A stretch of 64,000 bases of DNA from Brevibacillus parabrevis (GTDB taxonomy: Bacteria > Bacillota > Bacilli > Brevibacillales > Brevibacillaceae). A model generated the notes under the pieces. It was given only the letters and a program-made list of their open reading frames with translations. It did no database searches and was not told the DNA's origin. The stretch lies in the NCBI RefSeq assembly GCF_003710905.1, contig NZ_RHHV01000008.1:248001-312000 (forward strand), written 5' to 3'. Position numbers and translations under genes: made by a program. Shown here piece after piece: positions 7,402 through 17,871 of this stretch (position 1 is its first letter; the number at the start of each line of letters is the position of its first letter).

Positions 7402-9132
7402 TTGCTGAAATTATTGCGTTATTTACGGCCATACCGTCAGATGGTCTTTCTGACGATGTTGTTTATGTTGCTTCAGTCGATTGCGAACTTGTATCTCCCG
7501 ACGTTGATGTCACATATCGTCAACGAAGGGATCGTGAAGGAAAATACGGCTTATATATGGACAACGGGCGGCTTCATGCTGCTTGTCTCGGCAGGCGCTG
7601 CAGTTTTGTCTGTCGCGGCCAGCTACATGGCATCCCGTTCTGCTTCCGGTTTCGGGATGCGGATACGCAGCAGCGTGTTCAGTCATATTGAACGGTTCTC
7701 GCTGGAGGAGTTCGACAAGCACGGGACCGCTTCGCTGATCACGAGAACGACCAATGACATTGCCCAAGTCCAGCAGGTGCTGAACATGATGTTGCGGATG
7801 ATGGTCATGGCTCCGATGATGTGCATCGGCGGGATCATCATGGCTTTGTCCAAAGACGCGGAGCTGTCCATCGTCATCATTGTGGCGATTCCGATTTTGG
7901 TCCTGGCGATTTTCGGGATCGGCTCGAAAGGGATTCCGTATTTCAAAGCCATGCAAGGCAAAATCGACAAGCTCAATCTCGTGCTGCGCGAGTCGTTGAC
8001 AGGCATCCGCGTCGTGCGGGCTTTCAATCGGATTGAGCACGAGCGGGGACGCTTCAATCGCGCGAACGAAGATTTGACTGCGACAGCGATCAGAGCCAAC
8101 CAGATCATGGCTGGGATGATGCCTGTCATGATGCTGATGATGAATGCCACTTCGATTGCGATCATCTGGTTTGGCGGATTGCGGATTAGCACGGGCCATA
8201 TGCAAGTAGGCGATTTGATGGCCTTTTTGCAGTATGCGATGCAAATTTTGTTTTCCTTGATGATGGCGTCGGTGATGTTCAGCATGGTGCCGAGAGCTTC
8301 CGCTTCAGCGGCGCGGATTCACGACGTGCTCTCGACTGAGCCGGTCATCGTCGACCGCGAGCAGGCAAGTGTAGGGAAAGCAAGCGCAGGGGGAGACGTC
8401 GTTTTTGACCAAGTGACGTTCCGCTATCCAGGCGCAGAAAAGCCCGCCCTCTCCGACATTTCTTTCGTGGCCCGGCGTGGACAGGTGACGGCCGTGATCG
8501 GGGGAACCGGTTCGGGGAAAAGCACGCTTGCCAGCCTGATCCCGCGCTTTTACGATGTCGAGAGCGGGTGTGTTCAAGTAGGCGGCATGGATGTGCGCGA
8601 CTGGCCGCAAAGCGAGCTGCGGACAAATATTGGCTTCGTGCCGCAAAAGGCTCTGCTGTTCACCGGGACGATTGCGGACAATATTCGTTACGGAAAAGAA
8701 GAGGCGACAACAGAGGAAATCCGGCACGCACTGGACATTGCCCAAGCCACAGACTTTATCGAGAACATGCCGGACGGATTGGATACGGTGCTCTCGCAGG
8801 GCGGAGCCAATTTGTCCGGCGGGCAAAAGCAGCGGCTTTCGATTGCCCGGGCGCTCGTTCGCCAGCCGGGCGTCTACATTTTTGACGACAGCTTTTCGGC
8901 GCTTGATTTCAAAACAGATGCCAAGCTGAGAGCTGCCTTGAAAAGCGAAACGCAGGAGGCGACGGTCATCATCGTGGCACAGCGGGTCAACACGGTGATG
9001 GACGCTGACCAAATCATCGTGCTGGAGGAAGGCAGAGTGGCGGGGAGCGGCACACACCGCGAGCTGCTTGCTACCTGTAGCATCTACCAGGAGATTGTCA
9101 CATCCCAACTGACAGAGGAGGAACTCGCATGA
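7402..9132 (+). CDS. ABC exporter half, subunit with degenerate catalytic site (heterodimeric multidrug type)
   Basis: The 576-residue protein has six membrane helices (about residues 15-305) and a nucleotide-binding domain. Walker A is GGTGSGKST and the signature is LSGGQKQR. Walker B ends IFDDSFSALD, with Asp in place of the catalytic Glu, and the switch His is replaced by Gln (IIVAQRVNTV). Such changes mark the non-hydrolysing site of heterodimeric exporters like BmrC/BmrD. The TTG start at 7402 follows GGAGG. Its stop overlaps the next gene's ATG (ATGA), consistent with translational coupling of two partners. Confidence 0.9.
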   Translation: MLKLLRYLRPYRQMVFLTMLFMLLQSIANLYLPTLMSHIVNEGIVKENTAYIWTTGGFMLLVSAGAAVLSVAASYMASRSASGFGMRIRSSVFSHIERFSLEEFDKHGTASLITRTTNDIAQVQQVLNMMLRMMVMAPMMCIGGIIMALSKDAELSIVIIVAIPILVLAIFGIGSKGIPYFKAMQGKIDKLNLVLRESLTGIRVVRAFNRIEHERGRFNRANEDLTATAIRANQIMAGMMPVMMLMMNATSIAIIWFGGLRISTGHMQVGDLMAFLQYAMQILFSLMMASVMFSMVPRASASAARIHDVLSTEPVIVDREQASVGKASAGGDVVFDQVTFRYPGAEKPALSDISFVARRGQVTAVIGGTGSGKSTLASLIPRFYDVESGCVQVGGMDVRDWPQSELRTNIGFVPQKALLFTGTIADNIRYGKEEATTEEIRHALDIAQATDFIENMPDGLDTVLSQGGANLSGGQKQRLSIARALVRQPGVYIFDDSFSALDFKTDAKLRAALKSETQEATVIIVAQRVNTVMDADQIIVLEEGRVAGSGTHRELLATCSIYQEIVTSQLTEEELA

Positions 9133-11015
9133 AGGAAAATCAACAACGACCTCCCCAAGGGCCAGGCGGGCAAAGGCCGATGGGCTTCGGCGGGCCTGGA
9201 ATGCTGACAATGCCTGGTCAGAAGGCAAAAGATTTCAAAGGGACGCTGCGCCGCTTGCTCGGCTATTTGAAGCCGTATCGCTTCCAGCTGTTCATCGTCT
9301 TTTTGACCGCTGCACTCAGTACGATTTTCGGCATTCTCAGTCCGAAGCTGCTGGGGAATGCAACGACTACGATTTTCGAAGGGTTCATGGGCAAGGTAAA
9401 GGGAGTACCTGGGGCGACGTTCGATTTTTCTGCGATCTGGCAAATTATCGTGACGCTGATCGGGCTGTATTTGTTTTCGTCTCTGTTTGCCTATATTCAG
9501 CAATACGTGATGGCTTCTGTCGCGCAAAAGACCGTGTATGCTTTGCGCAAAGAAGTAAATGAAAAGCTGGCGCGGCTGCCGCTGAAATACTTTGACGAGC
9601 GCACGCATGGCGAGATCATGAGCCGGGTCGTCAACGATGTGGATACGATCAGCGGGACGTTGCAGCAAAGCTTGACGCAGACGATCACGTCGATCATCAC
9701 GCTGGTGGGGGTAGTCGTCATGATGCTGACGATCAGTCCGCTGATGACAGTGATTTTGATGCTGACCTTGCCGCTTAGCGTCGTTGTGATCAAACTGGTG
9801 GCTTCCCGCTCGATGCCGCATTTCAAAGGACAGCAGCAAGCGCTCGGCGAACTGAACGGTCACGTGGAAGAAATGTACACAGGGCATAAAATCGTCAAAG
9901 CGTTTGGCCGGGAAAAAAGCGCGATCGAGAAGTTCGATGCGATTAACGAAAAGCTGTATCAATCAGGCTGGAAGGCGCAGTTTCTTGCCGGGATCATGAT
10001 GCCTTTGATGATGTTTGTCGGCAATATCGGATTTGTGCTTGTCTGTGTAGTCGGAGGCGTGCTCGTGACTCGCGGCAGTATCACGATCGGGGATGTGCAG
10101 GCGTTCATCCAGTACGCCCAGCAGTTTTCCCAGCCGATTACCCAAACGGCCAACATTGCGAACATCATCCAGTCAACGCTTGTCGCTGCCGAACGCGTTT
10201 TTGAAGTGCTGGACGCAGAAGAGGAGTCGGCAGATGAGCGCTCGGAAGCTGTCGCTGTCCGTTCGCAGGGGCATGTGCAGTTCGAACACGTGTCGTTTGG
10301 CTACAAGGAAGCGGAACCGCTGATCACGGATATGAACATCGATGTACAGCCAGGCATGACGGTGGCGATCGTCGGACCGACCGGGGCTGGCAAGACTACT
10401 TTGGTCAATTTGCTCATGCGCTTCTACGAGCTTGATGGCGGACGCATTACGATTGACGGACACGACATCCGCGATTTGCCGCGGGGCGAGCTGCGGAGCC
10501 AGTTTGGCATGGTGCTGCAGGACACGTGGCTGTTTAACGGAACGATCAAGGAAAATATCGCCTACGGACGGGCGGGGGCAAGCGACGCCGAGATCATCGA
10601 GGCGGCGAAAGCAGCACATGCCGACCATTTTGTGCGGACACTGCCGGAAGGATACGAGACGATGCTGAATGAGGAAGCATCGAATATCTCGCAAGGACAA
10701 AAGCAGCTTCTGACGATTGCCAGGGCGTTCCTCGCCGATCCGGCGATTTTGATTCTCGATGAGGCGACGAGCAGCGTCGATACCCGGACAGAGCTGTTGA
10801 TTCAAAAAGCGATGGCTGGTCTGATGGAAGGACGAACGAGCTTTGTGATCGCCCATCGCCTGTCGACGATCCGCGATGCCGATATGATTCTCGTCATGAA
10901 CAAGGGCACGGTGATCGAGCAGGGGAATCACGCAGAACTGCTGGCGCAGGGCGGTTTCTACGCCGATTTGTACAACAGCCAGTTTTCGCAAGACAGCGAG
11001 CCGCAGGTAAGCTAA
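9129..11015 (+). CDS. ABC exporter half, catalytic partner subunit (heterodimeric multidrug type)
   Basis: The 628-residue protein has a Pro/Gly/Gln-rich N-terminal tail, six membrane helices (about 50-345) and a nucleotide-binding domain. Walker A is GPTGAGKTT, Walker B has the full LILDEATSSVD with catalytic Glu, and the switch is IAHRLST with His. Its signature is altered (ISQGQKQ instead of LSGGQ). That altered signature would face the altered Walker B of the partner, so all defects fall in one of the two composite ATP sites, as expected for a true heterodimer. It is the last gene of the TetR operon, followed by a terminator at 11115. Confidence 0.9.
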   Translation: MKENQQRPPQGPGGQRPMGFGGPGMLTMPGQKAKDFKGTLRRLLGYLKPYRFQLFIVFLTAALSTIFGILSPKLLGNATTTIFEGFMGKVKGVPGATFDFSAIWQIIVTLIGLYLFSSLFAYIQQYVMASVAQKTVYALRKEVNEKLARLPLKYFDERTHGEIMSRVVNDVDTISGTLQQSLTQTITSIITLVGVVVMMLTISPLMTVILMLTLPLSVVVIKLVASRSMPHFKGQQQALGELNGHVEEMYTGHKIVKAFGREKSAIEKFDAINEKLYQSGWKAQFLAGIMMPLMMFVGNIGFVLVCVVGGVLVTRGSITIGDVQAFIQYAQQFSQPITQTANIANIIQSTLVAAERVFEVLDAEEESADERSEAVAVRSQGHVQFEHVSFGYKEAEPLITDMNIDVQPGMTVAIVGPTGAGKTTLVNLLMRFYELDGGRITIDGHDIRDLPRGELRSQFGMVLQDTWLFNGTIKENIAYGRAGASDAEIIEAAKAAHADHFVRTLPEGYETMLNEEASNISQGQKQLLTIARAFLADPAILILDEATSSVDTRTELLIQKAMAGLMEGRTSFVIAHRLSTIRDADMILVMNKGTVIEQGNHAELLAQGGFYADLYNSQFSQDSEPQVS

Positions 11016-11114
11016 TAAAAGTGCGGGATTCTTCCCAGCCTCCGCTGGCAAAGCTCCGTGACACTTGAACTGCTTTCTTTCCAAACCAAACGCCAGTAGA
11101 GTAGTAAATCAGTA

Positions 11115-11144
11115 ACCACCACAGACTTTTTGTGGTGGTTTTTG
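11115..11144 (+). terminator. Rho-independent terminator of the ABC exporter operon
   Basis: A 9-bp perfect repeat ACCACCACA / TGTGGTGGT (11115-11123 with 11131-11139) is followed by TTTTT. Confidence 0.85.
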
Positions 11145-11162
11145 TACGTGCTCCAGAACACG

Positions 11163-11200
11163 AAAAAGCAGGCCGCCGAAAACTCCGGGGCCTGCTTTTT
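11163..11200. terminator. Bidirectional terminator, 3' of aconitase gene
   Basis: The repeat AAAAAGCAGGCC (11163-11174) / GGCCTGCTTTTT (11189-11200) has T-runs on both strands. It terminates acnA on the minus strand and any read-through from the exporter operon. Confidence 0.85.
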
Positions 11201-11240
11201 TGGGTGGGTGCTGTTACGAACTTATTTGTGTCGCGAAAAC

Positions 11241-13970
11241 TTACGCGTTTACTGGTTTGCCTTCGTCCAGCAGCTGGCGAAGAACGGTTTGCAGAATACC
11301 ACCGTTGCGGTAGTAGTCTACGTCTACCATGGAGTCGAGACGAACGATTACTTCGAACTCGAACTTGCTGCCGTCTTGTTTGGTTGCTTCTACTTTTACG
11401 CGTTGGCCTGGCTGAACTTCGTCGGAGAGACCCAGGATGCTGAAGGACTCAGTGCCGTCGATGCCCAGGGACTTCCAGCTTTGGCCGTCAGCGAATTGCA
11501 GAGGCAGAACGCCCATACCTACGAGGTTCGCACGGTGGATACGCTCGAAGCTCTCAGCGATAACCGCTTTGATGCCCAAGAGGAAAGTACCTTTTGCTGC
11601 CCAGTCACGGGAAGAACCAGTACCGTACTCTTTACCAGCCAGTACAACGAGTGGAGTGCCGTCTGCTTGATACTTCATGGAAGCATCGTAGATGGACATA
11701 ACTTCGCCGGATGGCAAGTATTTCGTTACGCCGCCCTCAGTGCCAGGAGCCACTTGGTTGCGGATACGGATGTTGGCAAACGTACCGCGCATCATGACAT
11801 CGTGGCTACCACGACGAGCGCCGTAGGAGTTGAAGTCTTTGCGCTCTACGCCATTTGCTTGCAGATAAATACCTGCAGGGCTGGTTGGCGAGATGTTACC
11901 AGCTGGGGAGATGTGGTCAGTTGTCACAGAGTCACCGAACAGAGCGATGGTGTTCGCTGCTTTGATGTCTGCGATCGCTGCGATTTCGCCAGCAAGGTCT
12001 TTGAAGAATGGCGGTTCTTGGATGTAGGTGGATTTTTCGTCCCACTCGTACAGATCGCCAGTTGGAACGTCGATTTTGTTCCAAGCTTCGTTTTGTGTGA
12101 ACACTTGGCCGTACTCGGCACGGAACAGGTCTGGGTTCATTGCTTTGCCCATTGCTTCCGAGATTTCTTGTGGAGTTGGCCAGATGTCTTTCAGGTAAAC
12201 AGGCTCTCCGTCTTTGCCAGTACCGATTGGTTCTGTAGTCAGGTCGATGTCTACAGTACCAGCCAGTGCGTAGGCGATAACCAATGGAGGAGAAGCGAGG
12301 TAGTTCGCTTTTACCTGTGCATGGATACGTCCTTCGAAGTTACGGTTACCGGACAGAACAGCTGCTACTGTCAGGTCTTCGTCAGCGATTGCTTTGCTGG
12401 TTTCTTCCGGCAATGGACCGGAGTTACCGATGCAAGTGGTGCAACCGTAGCCGACTACGTTGAATCCGATCGCATCCAAAGAATCAATCAGACCAGCGTC
12501 AGTCAGGTATTGCGTTACGACGCGGGAACCTGGAGCCAGGGAGCTTTTCACGAAAGGAGGCTTTTTCAAACCTTTTTCCACTGCTTTTTTCGCCAGGATA
12601 CCTGCACCCAGCATTACGCTAGGATTTGATGTATTGGTACAGGAAGTAATCGCTGCGATCACGACAGCACCTGTTTTCAGCGTAGCGGTTTCACCGTTTG
12701 GATAAGCAACTGGTGCGCTTGCTGCGATTTTCTCTTCGGAAAGACCAAATCCGCCTTTGTCGATTGGCGTACGGAGGCTGTTGTTGAAGGATTCCTTCAT
12801 AGCAGTCAGCTCTACGCGGTCTTGCGGGCGTTTTGGACCAGCCAAGCTTGGTACGACAGTGGACAAATCCAGTTCCAATGTTTCGGAGAAGACTGGGTCT
12901 GGAGTGTCGTCGGTACGGAACAGACCTTGTGCTTTGGTGTAAGTTTCTACCAGAGAGATCAGGTCTTCTTCACGACCAGTTTGACGCATGTAGTTGAGTG
13001 TCTCCGCATCTACAGGGAAGAAGCCCATTGTAGCGCCGTACTCAGGAGCCATGTTTGCTACGGTAGCGCGGTCAGCCAGCGAGATGTTGGACAGGCCAGG
13101 GCCGTAGAACTCCACGAATTTACCTACCACACCTTTTTTACGCAGCATTTGCGTAACAGTCAGGGCGAGGTCAGTTGCTGTTGCACCAGCATTCAGGGTG
13201 CCAGTCAGTTTGAAGCCGACAACTTCTGGTGTTACGAAGTACAGAGGTTGACCGAGCATTCCTGCTTCTGCCTCGATACCACCGACACCCCAACCAAGAA
13301 CACCAAGACCGTTGATCATAGTGGTGTGGGAGTCAGTACCTACCAGAGAGTCAGGGAAAGCAACGAGTTCGCCATCTACTTCGCGAGTAGCGATAACAGT
13401 TGCCAAGTACTCCAGGTTTACTTGGTGAACGATACCAGTAGCTGGAGGAACAGCACGGAAGTTGTCAAACGCTGTTTGCGCCCAACGCAGGAAACGGTAG
13501 CGCTCTTGGTTGCGTTCAAATTCGAGCTTCATGTTGTTGTCCAGAGCTGCTGCATTACCGAAATCGTCAACCATTACGGAGTGGTCGATTACGAGATCAA
13601 CAGGCACGAGCGGGTTGATTCGTTTTGGATCTCCACCAGCGCGCTTCATCGCGATACGCATCGCTGCCAAGTCAACGACAGCAGGTACGCCTGTGAAGTC
13701 TTGCAGGACGATACGAGCTGGCATGAGTGGTACTTCTTGGTTTTCGTCGCGGCCTTTTGTCCAGGTCGCCAGTTGTTGTACGTGTTCTTTGGTGATCGCA
13801 CGGCCATCGAACTGACGTACAGCAGCCTCAAGCAAAACTTTAATGGAGAACGGCAGTTTGGAAACATCGCCGAGTCCTTGTTCTTCCAATCCTTGCAGGC
13901 GATAGTACGCGAAAGACTTGTCGCCTACTTGCAGGGAAGATTTCACTTTGTAAGCATCTTGTTTAGCCAA
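11241..13970 (-). CDS. acnA: Aconitate hydratase (TCA cycle; IRP1-type AcnA)
   Basis: It isomerises citrate to isocitrate with a [4Fe-4S] cluster. The 909-residue length matches AcnA/CitB. Cluster cysteines lie in [15 protein letters not shown] and [16 protein letters not shown], and active-site segments such as [22 protein letters not shown] are intact. AcnA proteins of Bacillus also bind RNA when the cluster is lost. The TTG at 13970 is used as start because GGGAGG lies 9 nt upstream and the protein then begins at the normal family position; the frame reaches 14006 without a ribosome site. Codon choice is strongly biased, leaving long open frames on the opposite strand. Confidence 0.95.
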   Translation of the reverse strand: MAKQDAYKVKSSLQVGDKSFAYYRLQGLEEQGLGDVSKLPFSIKVLLEAAVRQFDGRAITKEHVQQLATWTKGRDENQEVPLMPARIVLQDFTGVPAVVDLAAMRIAMKRAGGDPKRINPLVPVDLVIDHSVMVDDFGNAAALDNNMKLEFERNQERYRFLRWAQTAFDNFRAVPPATGIVHQVNLEYLATVIATREVDGELVAFPDSLVGTDSHTTMINGLGVLGWGVGGIEAEAGMLGQPLYFVTPEVVGFKLTGTLNAGATATDLALTVTQMLRKKGVVGKFVEFYGPGLSNISLADRATVANMAPEYGATMGFFPVDAETLNYMRQTGREEDLISLVETYTKAQGLFRTDDTPDPVFSETLELDLSTVVPSLAGPKRPQDRVELTAMKESFNNSLRTPIDKGGFGLSEEKIAASAPVAYPNGETATLKTGAVVIAAITSCTNTSNPSVMLGAGILAKKAVEKGLKKPPFVKSSLAPGSRVVTQYLTDAGLIDSLDAIGFNVVGYGCTTCIGNSGPLPEETSKAIADEDLTVAAVLSGNRNFEGRIHAQVKANYLASPPLVIAYALAGTVDIDLTTEPIGTGKDGEPVYLKDIWPTPQEISEAMGKAMNPDLFRAEYGQVFTQNEAWNKIDVPTGDLYEWDEKSTYIQEPPFFKDLAGEIAAIADIKAANTIALFGDSVTTDHISPAGNISPTSPAGIYLQANGVERKDFNSYGARRGSHDVMMRGTFANIRIRNQVAPGTEGGVTKYLPSGEVMSIYDASMKYQADGTPLVVLAGKEYGTGSSRDWAAKGTFLLGIKAVIAESFERIHRANLVGMGVLPLQFADGQSWKSLGIDGTESFSILGLSDEVQPGQRVKVEATKQDGSKFEFEVIVRLDSMVDVDYYRNGGILQTVLRQLLDEGKPVNA

Positions 13971-14250
13971 TGTATACAACCTCCCTATTGTAACTTGGGG
14001 TTTCATCTGGTGAAACGCAGTTTCGTTTCCTTATTACGAACTTATTATACTCGATTTGTTTCCCGGCTTCTACCCCAAATTCATCATTTATATACAAAAA
14101 TGATGGGAGAAAAAACAAACCGGTATGTTTCCCGTTGTATTTAATGAAGGAAAAATATCCAGACTTCATGTATTATCCCGTTTATATTTCGTTTACATTC
14201 ATCCGTTATCGTATCACTTGTCACGAAAAACAAGCAGAGGAGTCAGCTAT

Positions 14251-16023
14251 ATGAAAGAACAAACGACCAACCAACGACCCGGATTGGGAAATTGGCGACC
14301 TTTTTATCAACTCATCAAGGCAACGAAGCCGTCCAAAATGAAGCTCGGCATCGCCTTGTTTATGAGCATCGCGACGACTGTGGTCAGTCTGGTCATTCCG
14401 ATGTTTACGAAAGACCTCGTCGACAGCTTCACCCTTTCGACGATCAGCCAGGGGCAAATTGCGCTGTTGATGATTGCTTTCGTCGCGCAAGCCATTGCCA
14501 GCGGCTTGTCCATTTACTTGTTGAATCACGTCGGCCAGAGCATTGTGGCTGCGCTGCGTGAGCGCTTGTGGAAAAAACTGCTCGTCCTGCCCGTCGCTTA
14601 TTATGACAACCATCGCACGGGAGAAACGATCAGCCGGATGACGAACGACACCGGGGTTGTCAGAGGACTGATCAGCGAGCACCTCGCCAACTTTTTTACC
14701 GGAATTATCGCCATCATCGGATCGGTGGCAACGCTGTTGTACCTCGATTGGCAAATGACGCTGACGATGCTGATCGCCGTCCCGCTGTCCATCGCGATTC
14801 TCGTCCCGTTAGGCCGGCAAATGTACAAAATCTCCAAAGGGCTGCAAGATGAGACAGCGAGCTTTACCACGGTCATGAATCAAGTCTTGTCCGAGGTGCG
14901 GCTGGTCAAGGCGCAAAACGCCGAGCCGCATGAGTACGCAGCCGGAAGCCGGGGGATTGGCAACCTGTTCCGTTACGGGCTGAAAGAAGGCCGCGTGCAG
15001 GCGATGATCGGGCCGTTGATCTCGTTCGTTTTGATGGTGTTGCTCGTCGTGATCATGGGCTACGGCGGGATGCGCGTTGCGACTGGTGCTCTGAGCGCTG
15101 GCGAACTTGTCGCGTTTATTTTGTACCTCGTTCAGATCATCATGCCGCTGGGGCAGTTTACCCAATTTTTTACCCAACTGCAAAAGGCAATGGGCGCAAC
15201 AGAGCGAATCATAGCTACATTGGAGGAACCGGAGGAAGATCACGAGACAGGTCGCACACTGGAAAATGCAGCGCTGCCGATCCAGCTGGACAAAGTGGGC
15301 TTTGCCTACGAAAACGGGGAGCGCATTCTCGATCAGGTCAGCTTCACGATTTCGGCGGGAAAAGTGACGGCGATTGTCGGGCCGAGCGGAAGCGGCAAAA
15401 CGACGCTGTTCGCCTTGCTGGAACGGTTTTATCAGCCAGCAGAAGGCGAAATTCGCTTGGGACATGATCCGATCGATACGTTTTCGCTGGCATCATGGCG
15501 CAGCAAGATCGGCTACGTCTCCCAGGAAAGCCCTTTGATTGCAGGGACGATCCGGGAAAATATTTGCTACGGCATTTCCCGCCCGATTAGCGAAGCAGAA
15601 CTGAAACAAGCGGCGGCGATGGCGTACGCGGACCAGTTTATTGACGAATTGCCTGATGGCTACGACACTCAAGTAGGAGAGCGAGGCGTCAAGCTGTCGG
15701 GAGGACAGCGCCAACGCATCGGGATTGCCCGCGCCCTGCTGCGCGATCCGCAAATTTTGATGCTGGATGAAGCGACCTCAAGCCTCGACAGCAAGTCGGA
15801 AATCATCGTTCAGCAAGCATTGCAAAACTTGATGAAGGGGCGCACGACTCTCGTGATTGCCCACCGACTGTCTACCGTGGTGGACGCGGATCAGATCATC
15901 TTCCTGGAAAAAGGCAAAATAACCGGAATGGGAACGCACGAACAACTGTTTGAATCGCACGACATGTACAAGGAGCTGGCTAGCCAGCAATTGCTGATGA
16001 AGGAGAAGGTGCAGGCGACATGA
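14251..16023 (+). CDS. ABC exporter, homodimeric multidrug type (LmrA/BmrA-like)
   Basis: The 590-residue protein has six membrane helices (about 25-310) followed by a canonical nucleotide-binding domain: [35 protein letters not shown] and IAHRLST are all intact, so it can work as a homodimer. The ATG at 14251 follows GAGGAG; the frame is open back to 14125 but without a ribosome site. It overlaps the response regulator gene by 4 bp (ATGA), making a three-gene exporter/two-component operon. The regulator pair therefore probably controls this pump or a linked envelope stress. Confidence 0.9.
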   Translation: MKEQTTNQRPGLGNWRPFYQLIKATKPSKMKLGIALFMSIATTVVSLVIPMFTKDLVDSFTLSTISQGQIALLMIAFVAQAIASGLSIYLLNHVGQSIVAALRERLWKKLLVLPVAYYDNHRTGETISRMTNDTGVVRGLISEHLANFFTGIIAIIGSVATLLYLDWQMTLTMLIAVPLSIAILVPLGRQMYKISKGLQDETASFTTVMNQVLSEVRLVKAQNAEPHEYAAGSRGIGNLFRYGLKEGRVQAMIGPLISFVLMVLLVVIMGYGGMRVATGALSAGELVAFILYLVQIIMPLGQFTQFFTQLQKAMGATERIIATLEEPEEDHETGRTLENAALPIQLDKVGFAYENGERILDQVSFTISAGKVTAIVGPSGSGKTTLFALLERFYQPAEGEIRLGHDPIDTFSLASWRSKIGYVSQESPLIAGTIRENICYGISRPISEAELKQAAAMAYADQFIDELPDGYDTQVGERGVKLSGGQRQRIGIARALLRDPQILMLDEATSSLDSKSEIIVQQALQNLMKGRTTLVIAHRLSTVVDADQIIFLEKGKITGMGTHEQLFESHDMYKELASQQLLMKEKVQAT

Positions 16024-16694
16024 CGAAAATTATGGTAGTGGACGATGATCCGCACATTCGTGAGCTTGTCCGCGTCTTTTTGCGCAACGAGGGCTTCGAG
16101 GTCGTGGAAGCGGAAAATGGCGTCGAGGCGCTGAAAAAAATGGAATCGCCCGGTGCCGATCTGGTCATCCTCGATATTATGATGCCGCAGATGGACGGCT
16201 GGGAGCTGTGCCGACAATTGCGTGAGCATTACGATACCCCGCTGCTCATGCTGACGGCCAAAGGAGAGACGGCACAAAAAGTCAAAGGCTTCGAACTCGG
16301 AACGGACGATTATCTCGTCAAGCCGTTTGAGCCGGCAGAACTGGCTGTGCGGGTAAAAGCGCTGCTCAAGCGCTACAAAATCGCCGCCTCCCACAAAGTA
16401 CAGGCAGGGCTTTTGCAGTTGGATCGCAAGACGTTCGAGATTGCGTGTCAGGACAAGGCGTGGACGATTCCGTTGAAAGAGTTTGAACTGTTGTTCAAGC
16501 TGGCGAGCTATCCGGGGCAGACGATTCCGCGCGAGCAGTTGATCGAGCAAATCTGGGGCTACGATTTTGAAGGCAACGAACGCACCGTCGACGTGCACAT
16601 CAATCGGCTGCGCGAGCGTTTTCCGGAAGGGGAGTACGGCTTTCGCATCCGCACCGTCCGTGGCCTCGGTTATCGACTGGAGCTGGACAAATGA
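16020..16694 (+). CDS. OmpR/PhoB-family response regulator
   Basis: The 224-residue protein has a receiver domain (1-118) with the acidic pair in [11 protein letters not shown], phospho-acceptor Asp52 ([13 protein letters not shown]) and the switch Lys in [11 protein letters not shown]. The C-terminal winged helix (about 130-224) includes [14 protein letters not shown] and [12 protein letters not shown]. The gene overlaps its ABC exporter upstream and the histidine kinase downstream by 4 bp each. It is likely to activate genes for resistance to an envelope-active compound; targets are not visible. Confidence 0.93.
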   Translation: MTKIMVVDDDPHIRELVRVFLRNEGFEVVEAENGVEALKKMESPGADLVILDIMMPQMDGWELCRQLREHYDTPLLMLTAKGETAQKVKGFELGTDDYLVKPFEPAELAVRVKALLKRYKIAASHKVQAGLLQLDRKTFEIACQDKAWTIPLKEFELLFKLASYPGQTIPREQLIEQIWGYDFEGNERTVDVHINRLRERFPEGEYGFRIRTVRGLGYRLELDK

Positions 16695-17836
16695 AACAGC
16701 CAAAACAAATGCCGAACCATTTGTCCCATTCCAGTCGCAAGTTTATCGTTCTGAAACTGCTGTTTCTGGTCGGGCTGGTGGCTTTGCTCATCGCCTGCGG
16801 GGCTGGGGCGTATTGGGCGACCGGTTTCGTTTTCCACTATGCCGGACTTACGCAGAGCGAATTTATTCGAGCAGTAGTCAGCTCTTTCCTCAGCTTCGTT
16901 TTGTTTATTCTCATAGCGTCTGTGATTTCTCGCTTTGTCCGTCCGCGACATCTGGAGCTGTTTCAATTGCTGATCGATGCGTTAAGACGGATTGCCAAAG
17001 GAGATTTCAACGTGAATCTGGATTTCAAAGTGGAGCGGGAGTGGGGGCAACTCGTGGCGGGCATCAATCACATGGCGGAGCAATTGCAGGAAATGGAGAA
17101 CATGCGCCAAGAGTTCATTTCCAATGTCTCGCATGAAATCCAGTCGCCGCTGACTTCGATTCGCGGCTTCGCCCGCGCCCTGCAAAACGACAGCCTGAGC
17201 GCCGAAGAGCGTCAACATTACTTGGAGATCATCGAAACGGAAAGCAACCGCTTGTCCAAAATCAGCGACAACTTGTTGAAGCTGACCTCGCTGGAGGGCA
17301 AGCATCACCCGTTTGAACGCAAGCGCTATCGTCTCGATCAGCAGTTGCAACAAATCATTTTGGCTTGCGAGCCGCAATGGCTGGACAAAGAAATTGAAAT
17401 GGAGCTTGATCTGGAAAAGGTGTACATCGTGGCTGACGAGGACATGATGAGCCAGGTGTGGAACAATCTGCTTGCCAACAGCATCAAGTTCACCGAGCCG
17501 GGCGGGCAGATTCGCGTCGCACTGCACGAGCAGCAGGGCGCTGTACAGGTGCGCATTTCCGATACGGGGATCGGCATCGCCAAAGAAAATCTCGAACGCA
17601 TTTTTGAGCGGTTTTTTAAGGAAGACAAGTCGCGCAATCGCACAACAGGCGGAAGCGGTCTTGGACTGTCCATCGTCAAAAAAATTGTGGAGATGCACGA
17701 GGCGACCATTTCCGTGGAGAGCGAGCCGGGAAAAGGAACGACTTTTACAGTAGCATGGCCGAGCGAGCAGGCGGACGCTCAAACAGATGGGCAGCCTGGC
17801 GCCGAGGAACAGCATCGAAAAAGAAAAAGACCTTGA
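16691..17836 (+). CDS. Sensor histidine kinase
   Basis: The 381-residue protein has two membrane helices (about 18-45 and 60-85) with only a short extracellular loop between them. A HAMP region (about 85-135) follows. The H-box SNVSHEIQSPLTSIRGFARA carries phospho-acceptor His148. The ATPase domain has the N-box NNLLANSIKF, the G1 box DTGIGI and the G2 box GSGLGLSIV. The short sensor loop suggests intramembrane sensing or sensing through the linked ABC protein. It pairs with the overlapping response regulator. Its stop codon lies inside the terminator hairpin. Confidence 0.92.
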   Translation: MKQPKQMPNHLSHSSRKFIVLKLLFLVGLVALLIACGAGAYWATGFVFHYAGLTQSEFIRAVVSSFLSFVLFILIASVISRFVRPRHLELFQLLIDALRRIAKGDFNVNLDFKVEREWGQLVAGINHMAEQLQEMENMRQEFISNVSHEIQSPLTSIRGFARALQNDSLSAEERQHYLEIIETESNRLSKISDNLLKLTSLEGKHHPFERKRYRLDQQLQQIILACEPQWLDKEIEMELDLEKVYIVADEDMMSQVWNNLLANSIKFTEPGGQIRVALHEQQGAVQVRISDTGIGIAKENLERIFERFFKEDKSRNRTTGGSGLGLSIVKKIVEMHEATISVESEPGKGTTFTVAWPSEQADAQTDGQPGAEEQHRKRKRP

Positions 17837-17862
17837 GAGCCATACATTCTCAAGGTCTTTTT
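17824..17862. terminator. Bidirectional terminator
   Basis: The repeat AGACCTTGAGA (17828-17838) / TCTCAAGGTCT (17848-17858) is flanked by A5 and T5, so it works on both strands. It separates the kinase gene from the convergent ThiF/MoeB gene. Confidence 0.85.
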
Positions 17863-17871
17863 GTCGTGGCA

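Noticed and set aside
11130..14144. Long plus-strand frames of 499 and 440 codons opposite aconitase
   Set aside because: They are antisense to a clear acnA gene; strong codon bias of acnA removes stops on the other strand. No domain or ribosome site supports them.
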